Counted from the stretch's first letter, positions 1-5,338 are shown. The stretch is 6,048 bases of DNA from an uncultured Gemmatimonadales bacterium (GCA_937982605.1 CALJLC010000184.1:1-6048); one strand, 5' to 3'. Notes: a model not told the origin generated them from the sequence alone. Numbers and translations: made by a program.

Positions 1-394
1 GCGGCTTGATATCCAGTCTGAGCCCCCAGTCTATGGTCGCCCCCTCGCGTATCGCCGCGGCCGAGTGCGCGTGACCCTCGGGACTACGCTGCACTATCGC
101 CGCCAGCATCGCCGCGATCGTCGCCGAGGCGACGAGCCCGAGCGCCCACGGCGCCAGCGCCGTGAACGACGGACGCCAGGCGGCGAAGAGCACGAGCGCG
201 GCCGACGCGGGCACGCCGATTCCCTCCACCGGCCGGACGTGTTTGCGCTGGGCGAAGCGGTAGCACTCGTGCGCCGCCCATCCGGCCACCGCGGCGAGCG
301 GGACGGCGAGGAACCACCCGCCGAGCCAGGCGAGCGCCAGCACCAGGGGAATCCCGACGGCGGCGACGGCGACCCTCTTGGCGAGCTCGCTCAC
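1..394 (-). CDS. cdsA: Probable phosphatidate cytidylyltransferase (CDP-diacylglycerol synthase), N-terminal part only
   Basis: CdsA is a membrane enzyme that makes CDP-diacylglycerol from phosphatidate and CTP, the precursor of bacterial phospholipids. About 131 codons are visible from a GTG start at 394; the rest lies off the left edge. The protein opens VSELAKRVAVAAVGIPLVLA, a short polar start with a basic residue followed by hydrophobic stretches at about residues 8-41, 60-72 and 77-101, as expected for the N-terminal membrane half of CdsA. The diagnostic C-terminal CdsA signature is outside the window, so the call rests on this membrane pattern and on position directly after uppS, the usual place for cdsA. 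The start lies 22 bases after the uppS stop, behind a G-rich stretch that is at best a weak ribosome binding site. Residues from about 102 onward are polar (ending GLRLDIKP), where another membrane helix would be expected; this could be real divergence or an error at a contig edge. Confidence 0.72.
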   Translation of the reverse strand, partial: MSELAKRVAVAAVGIPLVLALAWLGGWFLAVPLAAVAGWAAHECYRFAQRKHVRPVEGIGVPASAALVLFAAWRPSFTALAPWALGLVASATIAAMLAAIVQRSPEGHAHSAAAIREGATIDWGLRLDIKP

Positions 395-416
395 GGCGCC
401 CCCATCCCGGCGCGGC

Positions 417-1160
417 TCACGTCGCCTCGACCCGGCCGAAGCGGCGCTCCCGGCGCTGGAAGTCCCGGATGGCGTCGTGGAGGTGGCGACGCCCGAAGTC
501 CGGCCAGAGCACCGGGGTCACGTGCAGCTCGGTGTAGGCGAGCTGCCAGAGCATGAAGTTGCTGATCCGGTGCTCCCCCGACGTCCGGATCAGGAGGTCG
601 GGGTCGGGGAGCCCGCGGGTGAAGAGCGCGTCGGCGAAGTCTCCCTCGTCGATCTCGGCCGGGGTCCGCTCTCCCGCCGCCACTCTGTCCCCTAGCGTGC
701 TCTCACCCAGCATTATCTCCACCCTCCCTCCGTACGAAATCATGAGGTTCGGCCTGAGCGCAGTACCGCCACGGGTCTCGTCGACGATCGAGTCGATCGC
801 GGACCGCGTGGCGGCGTCGACCCGGGCCAGGTCCCCCAGCACGTGCACCTCCACGCCCTGTCGGCGCAGCTCGGCCCGCTCGCGGCGCGCATAGAGCTGC
901 AGCAGGCCCATCAACGCCGAGACCTCCTGCTCCGGGCGTCGCCAGTTCTCGGTGGAGAAGGCGAAGAGGGTGAGGATGCCGACACCCGCCTCGATGGCCC
1001 CCTCGATCGTCTCGCGCACGGCCTTCATTCCCTCGCGGTGCCCGAGATGGCGCGGCAGCCCGCGCTCGCACGCCCAGCGTCCGTTGCCGTCCATGATCAC
1101 GGCCACGTGGCGGGGCACGTCTCCGTCCAGGCGGAGACGCTCGAGGCGAGCTTCGGACAC
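417..1160 (-). CDS. uppS: Isoprenyl transferase / di-trans,poly-cis-undecaprenyl diphosphate synthase
   Basis: This cis-prenyltransferase extends farnesyl diphosphate with isopentenyl diphosphate to make undecaprenyl diphosphate, the lipid carrier for peptidoglycan and other surface glycans. The 247-residue length is normal for the family. Family motifs appear in order: HVAVIMDGNGRW (residues 18-29, with the catalytic Asp at 24), GHREG (40-44), FAFSTENWRRP (66-76), SYGGR (142-146), DPDLLIRTSGE (186-196), and TELHVTPVLWPDF (210-222, with the Mg-binding Glu at 211). The start is GTG at 1160. No Shine-Dalgarno sequence is obvious before it, but no better in-frame start precedes the first motif. 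It lies 46 bases downstream of frr and 22 bases upstream of cdsA, so co-transcription is likely. One oddity: the segment after SYGGR (about residues 147-160, VEIMLGESTLGDRV) departs from the usual basic, Ala-rich helix, and its DNA is locally less GC-rich. Confidence 0.95.
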   Translation of the reverse strand: MSEARLERLRLDGDVPRHVAVIMDGNGRWACERGLPRHLGHREGMKAVRETIEGAIEAGVGILTLFAFSTENWRRPEQEVSALMGLLQLYARRERAELRRQGVEVHVLGDLARVDAATRSAIDSIVDETRGGTALRPNLMISYGGRVEIMLGESTLGDRVAAGERTPAEIDEGDFADALFTRGLPDPDLLIRTSGEHRISNFMLWQLAYTELHVTPVLWPDFGRRHLHDAIRDFQRRERRFGRVEAT

Positions 1161-1206
1161 GGTCGGCGCGGCGGGGGCGGAGCGGTCAGGGCCCGGGGGA
1201 GCTCCC

Positions 1207-1758
1207 CTAGATGGCCATGACCTCCTCTTCCTTGTGCTTCAGCAGCTCGTCGACCTTGTCGGTGTACTCGTGCGTGAGCTTCTCGAGCGCGTCCTCGCGG
1301 CGGCGCCCGTCGTCCTCGCCGATCTCGTGGTCCTTCACCCGCTGGTGGATCTCCTCCCGCACGATCCGGCGCGCGTGACGGATCGAGATCTTCCCCTCCT
1401 CCGCCATCTTGTGGAGCACCTTCACGAACTCGCGGCGGCGCTCCTCGTTCAGCGGCGGGATCGGGATGCGGATGACGTTGCCGTCGTTGGCCGGATTGAG
1501 CCCGAGGTCCGAGCTCAGGATGGCCCGCTCGATGTCTCCGATGAGGCCCTTGTCGAAGGGCTGCACCACGATCAGGCTCGACTCCGGCGTGCTGACCGTC
1601 GCGAGCTGGTTGATGGGCATCTTCGAGCCGTAGGCGTCCACGCGCACGGTGTCCAGGAGCGCGGGCGTGGCCTTCCCGGTACGCACGGTCGCGAACTCGC
1701 GACGCAGCGCGTCCAGGGCGTCTTCCATGCGTTTCTTGGCGTCTTCGACCGTGGGCAT
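1207..1758 (-). CDS. frr: Ribosome recycling factor (RRF)
   Basis: RRF works with EF-G in the cytoplasm to split the post-termination ribosome so that subunits can be reused. The product is 183 residues, against about 185 for the family. VRTGKATPALLD (residues 25-36) marks the hinge from the first helix of domain I into the beta-rich domain II. NPANDGNVIRIPIPPLNEERR (88-108) is the family's return into domain I. The long C-terminal helices carry the conserved arginine cluster near IRHARR (126-131). The protein ends EEEVMAI, close to the usual end. The ATG at 1758 follows a GGAG motif about 8 bases upstream. pyrH ends 24 bases before it and uppS begins 46 bases after its TAG stop. The pyrH-frr pair is very widely conserved. 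Confidence 0.97.
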   Translation of the reverse strand: MPTVEDAKKRMEDALDALRREFATVRTGKATPALLDTVRVDAYGSKMPINQLATVSTPESSLIVVQPFDKGLIGDIERAILSSDLGLNPANDGNVIRIPIPPLNEERRREFVKVLHKMAEEGKISIRHARRIVREEIHQRVKDHEIGEDDGRRREDALEKLTHEYTDKVDELLKHKEEEVMAI

Positions 1759-1782
1759 GCCGGGGCTCCGCTTCGGGTGTTG

Positions 1783-2505
1783 TTACGATACTAGCGTGCC
1801 GACCCGCTCCCCACGAATCGCGTTCGCCACCGCGCCGCGATCGCTGAGGTTGAGCACGATGATCGGCAGGCGGTTCTCTTTGCACAGGGCCACCGCGGCG
1901 GCGTCCATCACCGCGAGCTCCCGCTGCACGACCTCCTGGAAGGAGATGTTGGGGATGAACTCGGCGTCGGGGTCCTTGGCCGGATCCGCCGTGTACACGC
2001 CCTGCACCTTGGTCGCCTTGATGACGACGTCGGACTCCATCTCGATGGCGCGCAGCACCGCCGCGGTGTCGGTCGAGAAGTAGGGGTTTCCGGTCCCCGC
2101 GGCGAAGAGGACGACCCGTCCCTTGTCGATGTGCCGGAGCGCGCGCCGCCGGATGTAGGGCTCCGCGATCTGCTCCATGCGGATCGCGGTCATCACGCGG
2201 GTGTCGACGCCCTTCGTCTCGAGGAGGTCCTGGACGGCCAGCGCGTTGATGACCGTGGCGAGCATGCCCATGTAGTCCGCCTGGACCCGGTCCATGCCCT
2301 CCTTCGAGGCGATCGCGCCACGGACGATGTTGCCGCCCCCGATCACGATGCCCAGGGAGGCGCCCATCTCCACGAGCGAGCGGATCTCGTCCGTGAGCGC
2401 GTCGACCACCGACGGCTCGATGCCGAAGCCTCGGTCACCGGCGAGCGCCTCGCCCGAGAGCTTGAGCAGAACCCGCTGGTACCGCAGTCCGCTGCCGTCG
2501 ACCAT
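1783..2505 (-). CDS. pyrH: Uridylate kinase (UMP kinase)
   Basis: PyrH phosphorylates UMP to UDP with ATP, committing pyrimidines to UTP and CTP synthesis. It belongs to the amino acid kinase fold and is not related to eukaryotic UMP/CMP kinases. The 240-residue product is full length. Motifs are KLSGEAL (15-21), the GGGN loop (56-59) with Arg62, an Asp77 in ADYMGMLATVINALA, AGTGNPYFSTDTAA (136-149) for UMP binding, KATKVQGVYTADPAKDP (163-179), and MDAAA (200-204). Lys15, Arg62 and Asp77 fall at the same numbers as in the E. coli enzyme. The ATG at 2505 has the best Shine-Dalgarno in the window (GGAGGAG, 5 bases upstream), which fixes the start. It sits 55 bases after tsf and 24 bases before frr. 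The E. coli enzyme is allosterically regulated by GTP and UTP; nothing here tests that. Confidence 0.98.
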   Translation of the reverse strand: MVDGSGLRYQRVLLKLSGEALAGDRGFGIEPSVVDALTDEIRSLVEMGASLGIVIGGGNIVRGAIASKEGMDRVQADYMGMLATVINALAVQDLLETKGVDTRVMTAIRMEQIAEPYIRRRALRHIDKGRVVLFAAGTGNPYFSTDTAAVLRAIEMESDVVIKATKVQGVYTADPAKDPDAEFIPNISFQEVVQRELAVMDAAAVALCKENRLPIIVLNLSDRGAVANAIRGERVGTLVS

Positions 2506-2510
2506 CAGCG

Positions 2511-2517
2511 CTCCTCC
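2511..2517 (-). promoter_or_regulatory. Strong Shine-Dalgarno site of pyrH
   Basis: The minus strand reads GGAGGAG followed by CGCTG and then the ATG of pyrH. This is a near-perfect match to the anti-Shine-Dalgarno sequence at a good distance. It is clearly stronger than the sites before rplM, rpsB, uppS and cdsA in the same block. Confidence 0.85.
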
Positions 2518-2560
2518 GTCGCGGGGATGGGCCCTCCCTCCGGAACTCCCTCGCTGCGCC

Positions 2561-3169
2561 TCAGCGCTCGCCGACCTTCAGACGCGCGAAGCGGGCGACC
2601 TCGATCTTCTCGCCGGTCCGGCCCGAGACCTCGGTGATGAGCTCCTCGATCGTCTTGTCCGGATCCTTCACGAAGGGCTGCGCCAGCAGCGTGTTCTCCT
2701 TGAAGAACTTCTTCAGGCGCCCCTCGACCATCTTCTCGGCGATCTCCTGCGGCTTGCCCTCTTCCTTGGCCTGCTCGATGTAGACCGCCCGCTCGCGGGC
2801 CACCACGTCCGCGTCGATCTCGTCGGGCGAGACCGAAAGCGGGTTCGTCGAGGCGATATGCATCGCCAGGTCGCGCGCGAGCTGCCGGAAGTCGTCGGTG
2901 TTGGCCACGAAGTCGGTCTCGCAGTTGACCTCCACGATCACGGCGGTCTTGCCGTCGTGGTGGATGTAGCTGCCGATCACGCCCTCGTTGGCGGCCTTCT
3001 CCGCCCGCTTGGCCGCCTTCGCGGCGCCCTTGGCGCGCAGAAGGTCGACGGCCTTCTCGAGATCGCCGTCGGTCTCGGTGAGGGCCTTCTTGCAGTCCAT
3101 CATCCCCGCGCCGGTCATGTCGCGGAGCTTCTTCACGTCTTTGGCGCTGATCATCGTCGCTTCACTCAT
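2561..3169 (-). CDS. tsf: Translation elongation factor Ts (EF-Ts), short form
   Basis: EF-Ts is the nucleotide exchange factor that releases GDP from EF-Tu during elongation. The product is 202 residues, shorter than the roughly 280-residue E. coli protein and closer to the short form known from Thermus. It has an N-terminal UBA-like domain (about residues 6-45, with KKLRDMTGAGMMDCKKAL), then VNCETDFVAN (81-90), the TDFV motif that contacts the EF-Tu G domain. A single core domain follows, with a helical section (about 113-160), ending in GEKIEVARFARLKVGER. The ATG at 3169 is preceded by GAGAGAG four bases upstream, which favours it over the in-frame ATG five codons later. It lies 145 bases downstream of rpsB, across a structured spacer, and 55 bases before pyrH. 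I see no separate promoter between the spacer hairpin and the start, so it is probably read from the rpsB side. Confidence 0.97.
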   Translation of the reverse strand: MSEATMISAKDVKKLRDMTGAGMMDCKKALTETDGDLEKAVDLLRAKGAAKAAKRAEKAANEGVIGSYIHHDGKTAVIVEVNCETDFVANTDDFRQLARDLAMHIASTNPLSVSPDEIDADVVARERAVYIEQAKEEGKPQEIAEKMVEGRLKKFFKENTLLAQPFVKDPDKTIEELITEVSGRTGEKIEVARFARLKVGER

Positions 3170-3173
3170 CGTG

Positions 3174-3180
3174 CTCTCTC
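3174..3180 (-). promoter_or_regulatory. Probable ribosome binding site of tsf
   Basis: The minus strand shows GAGAGAG, then CACG, then the tsf ATG. A GAC triplet repeated four times (3181-3192) lies just upstream, so the whole entry region is purine-rich and probably unstructured. This fixes ATG 3169 as the more likely start. Confidence 0.6.
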
Positions 3181-3204
3181 GTCGTCGTCGTCTGCCGGCT
3201 TGCG

Positions 3205-3262
3205 CCGGGTCGTGAAAAGAGGCGGCCGGACCGTCGGACCCGCGCCGCCTCTCGCGACCCGG
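3205..3262 (-). terminator. Terminator-like long hairpin in the rpsB-tsf spacer (attenuator candidate)
   Basis: On the minus strand AGAGGCGGC (3252-3244) pairs perfectly over nine bases with GCCGCCTCT (3226-3218). The stem continues, after one bulged G, with CGG/CCG, and is followed by a short T run (3218-3215). That is the form of an intrinsic terminator reading leftward; on the plus strand there is no T run after the stem. A further perfect eight-base helix, CCGGGTCG (3262-3255) with CGACCCGG (3212-3205), can close around it. Only four T residues follow, so read-through into tsf is expected. I favour an attenuator or RNA processing/stability element between rpsB and tsf over a full stop. 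Confidence 0.6.
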
Positions 3263-3279
3263 GGGCCTGCCGCCGGGTC
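3256..3279 (-). promoter_or_regulatory. Hairpin competing with the terminator-like stem
   Basis: GACCCGG (3279-3273) and CCGGGTC (3262-3256) form a perfect seven-base stem with a ten-base loop on the minus strand. The CCGGGTC arm is the same one that can pair with a second GACCCGG copy at 3211-3205, which would enclose the terminator-like stem. The two pairings exclude each other. Whether this matters in the cell is inference. Confidence 0.45.
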
Positions 3280-3283
3280 ATGG

Positions 3284-3303
3284 CCCCGCCGCGCTCGGCG
3301 GGG
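3284..3303 (-). promoter_or_regulatory. Perfect GC hairpin just after rpsB
   Basis: CCCCGCCG and CGGCGGGG form an eight-base perfect stem with a four-base AGCG loop, starting 11 bases after the rpsB stop codon. No T run follows, so it is not a classic intrinsic terminator. A stem here could protect the 3' end of an rpsB transcript or slow the polymerase before the next hairpins. In DNA this GC-rich some stems arise by chance, but a perfect eight-base one directly after a stop codon is notable. Confidence 0.5.
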
Positions 3304-3314
3304 AACGGAACGGA

Positions 3315-4337
3315 CTACTCTTCCTCGTCGTCTCCGGAGTCGTCGTCCGCGGCGGCCTTCTTGGCGGCCTTCTTCTTCTTGGCGGGCTTCTTCGCCTTGG
3401 GCTTCTCGGCCTTCGGCTTCTCCGCGGCCTCGGCTTCGACCTCGCCCTCGTCCGATCCTTCCGCGTCCTCGTCGGCTCCCGGGGCGTCCTCCTCGCCGTC
3501 TTCCTTCCGGCGCGCCGCGATCACCTCGGGACGCGGCCGGCGCTTGCGTCGGGGCCGACGGCGCTTCGGCGCCTCCTTCTCGGTGGTCTCGCCGGTCTCG
3601 GTCGAGTACGTCGTCGCCTCGAGCTCGTCGATGCGACGCCGCTCGTCCTCCGGGACCTCCTTGCGCGCCTCGGCGATCGTGCTGGCGATGGCCGTGGCGA
3701 TCAGGGTCACGGACCGGATCGCGTCGTCGTTGCCCGGGATCGGGAAGTCGATCTGCTCGGGGTCGGCGTTGGTGTCGGTGATCGCGATCACCGGGATCCC
3801 CAGCTTGACCGCCTCCTTGACCGCGATCGCCTCGCGGCGCGCGTCGACCACGAAGATGGCGCCGGGGAGGCGACCCATGTCCTTCACGCCCACGAGGTAC
3901 TTCTCGAGCTTCAGACGCTCGCGCTCGAGCATCAGCCGCTCCTTCTTCGTGTAGAACTCGAAGGCGTTCTCTTCCGAGCCGCGCTCGAGCTCCTTCAGGC
4001 GACGGATCTGCTGACGGATCGTCTGGAAGTTCGTGAGCATGCCGCCGAGCCAGCGCTCGGTAACCCAGAAGGAGCCGCTGCGCTGGGCTTCCTGCTCGAC
4101 CACGCCGCGGAGCTGCTTCTTCGTGCAGACGAAGAGGACCCGCTCACCCTTGAGCACGACCTCGCGGACCGCCTGCTGGGCGACCAGGAGACGATCGAGC
4201 GTCTTCCGGAGGTCGATGATGTGGATGCCGTTGCGCTCCGTGAAGATGAAGGGCTTCATCTTCGGGTTCCAACGGCGGGTCTGGTGGCCGAAGTGGACTC
4301 CGGCCTCGAGGAGCTGGTCGAGACGAACGTCGGACAT
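3315..4337 (-). CDS. rpsB: 30S ribosomal protein S2 (uS2) with a long charged C-terminal tail
   Basis: S2 is a late-assembling small-subunit protein on the back of the 30S, near S1 and the mRNA exit side. Residues 1 to about 227 are a typical S2: LLEAGVHFGHQTRRWNPKMKP (9-29), the region around GGMLTNFQTI (98-107), MGRLPGAIFVVDARRE (154-169), and IPVIAITDTNADPEQIDFPI (181-200). The usual protein stops near 230-260 residues, but this one has 340. The extra part has a basic block (KRRRPRRKRRPRP, 258-270), an acidic block (about 279-306), a Lys-Pro-Ala repeat like histone H1 tails (about 307-330), and a final acidic end (DDDSGDDEEE). No stop or frameshift is needed to read it, and it stays in the rpsB frame. 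The ATG at 4337 opens exactly where S2 proteins begin, although the Shine-Dalgarno is weak. It follows rpsI after 83 bases and precedes tsf, its nearly universal partner. Confidence 0.97.
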   Translation of the reverse strand: MSDVRLDQLLEAGVHFGHQTRRWNPKMKPFIFTERNGIHIIDLRKTLDRLLVAQQAVREVVLKGERVLFVCTKKQLRGVVEQEAQRSGSFWVTERWLGGMLTNFQTIRQQIRRLKELERGSEENAFEFYTKKERLMLERERLKLEKYLVGVKDMGRLPGAIFVVDARREAIAVKEAVKLGIPVIAITDTNADPEQIDFPIPGNDDAIRSVTLIATAIASTIAEARKEVPEDERRRIDELEATTYSTETGETTEKEAPKRRRPRRKRRPRPEVIAARRKEDGEEDAPGADEDAEGSDEGEVEAEAAEKPKAEKPKAKKPAKKKKAAKKAAADDDSGDDEEE

Positions 4338-4420
4338 GTCTTGTGCTCGTGGGGCCGATGTACGCCCCGGTCAGGATGCGGCGACCGCCGGGCGGGCGCC
4401 GTTGAGGATCTCGGTCTGGA
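4338..4420 (-). promoter_or_regulatory. rpsI-rpsB intercistronic leader with a small hairpin
   Basis: This 83-base gap holds no recognisable -35/-10 pair. GGGGC (4368-4364) can pair with GCCCC (4355-4351), forming a five-base stem with an eight-base loop that ends 13 bases before the rpsB start. No strong Shine-Dalgarno is present (ACGAGCACAAGAC before the ATG). In E. coli, S2 represses its own operon through the rpsB leader; a similar role here is only a possibility, and I do not recognise the E. coli structure. Confidence 0.3.
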
Positions 4421-4822
4421 TCAACGCTTGGAGAACTGGAACCGCTTGCGGGCCTTCGGACGGCCGGGCTTCTTCCGCTCGACCTGACGCGGGTCCCGGG
4501 TCAGCATGCCCTTCTCGCGCAGCGCGCCGCGGAGCTCCTCGTCGTAGGCGACGAGCGCCCGCGAGAGGCCCATCCGCACCGCGTCGGACTGGCCGGTGAG
4601 GCCGCCGCCGTTGACGCGCACCGTGACGTCGAAGGTCGACTCGAGCTCGGTGACCTTCAGCGGCTCCTCGATGCGGATCTGATGCGTGGGACGCGGGAAG
4701 TAGTCGGTCATCGGGCGGCCGTTCACGGTCCACTTCCCCGTGCCCGGGCGCAGGAGGATCCGGGCCACGGAGCGCTTGCGGCGCCCGACGGTCTGGATCT
4801 GCTTCTTGGTATCGGCTGCCAT
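4421..4822 (-). CDS. rpsI: 30S ribosomal protein S9 (uS9)
   Basis: S9 sits in the head of the small subunit, and its C-terminal tail reaches the P-site tRNA. The product is 133 residues, against 130 in E. coli. It shows VGRRKRSVARILLRPGTG (12-29), VNGGGLTGQSDAVRMGLSRAL (70-90), LREKGMLTRDPRQVERKKPG (101-120), and the hallmark end FQFSKR, whose last Lys-Arg contacts the tRNA. The ATG at 4822 has GAGGA about 10 bases upstream. The gene starts 17 bases after the rplM stop, the standard rplM-rpsI pairing, so translation of the two is probably linked. Confidence 0.98.
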   Translation of the reverse strand: MAADTKKQIQTVGRRKRSVARILLRPGTGKWTVNGRPMTDYFPRPTHQIRIEEPLKVTELESTFDVTVRVNGGGLTGQSDAVRMGLSRALVAYDEELRGALREKGMLTRDPRQVERKKPGRPKARKRFQFSKR

Positions 4823-4839
4823 GGAGCTGTCGTCCTCGC

Positions 4840-5268
4840 TCAGATGTCCAGGGGCTCGGGCCGCTGGCCCTGATGCGGATGCTCGGTGCCGGCGTAGACC
4901 TTCAGCTTCTTCCGGAGCGTGCGCCCGAGGGCGTTCTTCGGGAGCATGCCCTTCACGGCGAGCTCGATGACGCGCTCGGGGTGGGTCTCGATCATGCGGC
5001 GGAAGGGAATGTGCTTCTCCCCGCCCATGTAGCCGGAGTGCCGGAAGTACGTCTTCTGCGACGCCTTGTTGCCCGTGAGCCGGACCTTCTCGGCGTTGAT
5101 GACGACGACGTTGTCACCGGTGTCGAGGTGAGGCGTGTACGTCGGCTTGTGCTTGCCGCGGATGACGCGCGCGACCTCGGACGCGAGGCGTCCGAGCGGC
5201 TTGTCCGTGGCGTCGACGACCCACCACGCGTGCGTGATCTCGTCGGCTTTGGGGGTATACGTTCTCAT
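4840..5268 (-). CDS. rplM: 50S ribosomal protein L13 (uL13)
   Basis: L13 is an early assembly protein of the large subunit. From the ATG at 5268 the product is 142 residues, the same length as E. coli L13. It begins MRTYTPKADE and carries WWVVDATDKPLGRLASEVAR (15-34), IRGKHKPTYTPHLDTGDNVV (36-55), TGNKASQKTYFRHSGYMGG (65-83), and MLPKNALGRTLRKKLKVYAG (108-127). A TTG codon 14 codons upstream is open in frame, but its translation (IALFRKRLLPITG) has no counterpart in L13 and overlaps the likely promoter, so ATG 5268 is preferred. It appears to be the first gene of the block. In E. coli, L13 represses translation of rplM-rpsI through the leader; the short leader here, about 35 bases, has no clear Shine-Dalgarno. 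Confidence 0.97.
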   Translation of the reverse strand: MRTYTPKADEITHAWWVVDATDKPLGRLASEVARVIRGKHKPTYTPHLDTGDNVVVINAEKVRLTGNKASQKTYFRHSGYMGGEKHIPFRRMIETHPERVIELAVKGMLPKNALGRTLRKKLKVYAGTEHPHQGQRPEPLDI

Positions 5269-5307
5269 GCCCGTGATCGGCAGAAGGCGCTTCCTGAAAA
5301 GAGCTAT

Positions 5308-5338
5308 CAAAGCTAGACCCGGCCCCGGAGAGCGTCAA
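5308..5338 (-). promoter_or_regulatory. Candidate promoter of the rplM operon, Bacteroidota-like -7 element
   Basis: On the minus strand TTGACG (5338-5333) is followed after 17 bases by TAGCTTTG (5315-5308). TTGACG matches five of six bases of the common -35 box. TAGCTTTG matches TAnnTTTG, the -7 element known for the primary sigma factor of Bacteroidota, whereas it matches TATAAT at only three of six. The predicted start near 5303 gives a leader of about 35 bases before rplM. The stretch from about 5297 to 5316 is an AT-rich island in GC-rich DNA. The adjacent gene encodes a Bacteroidota-style sigma factor, which fits. Confidence 0.6.

Noticed and set aside
391..405. Four-codon reading frame (ATG...TGA) whose stop overlaps the cdsA GTG
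   Set aside because: It has the layout of a coupling mini-frame, but it is too short to tell from chance, and no Shine-Dalgarno clearly serves its ATG.
952..1794. Plus-strand open frame (280 codons) opposite uppS and frr
   Set aside because: It is antisense to two well-supported genes, and its product shows no recognisable family. It is a by-product of codon bias.
1097..1885. Minus-strand open frame (262 codons) overlapping frr
   Set aside because: It is a different frame of the frr region with arginine/glycine-rich content; the frr frame carries every RRF motif.
2294..3781. Long plus-strand open frame (495 codons) across pyrH, tsf and rpsB
   Set aside because: It lies antisense to three certain genes, its product is arginine/proline/serine-rich low complexity over much of its length, and it crosses two intergenic gaps. 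GC-rich DNA makes such frames common.
5269..5310. TTG start giving a 156-residue L13
   Set aside because: The added 14 residues have no match in the L13 family, and the TTG overlaps the predicted -7 element; ATG 5268 gives the normal length.
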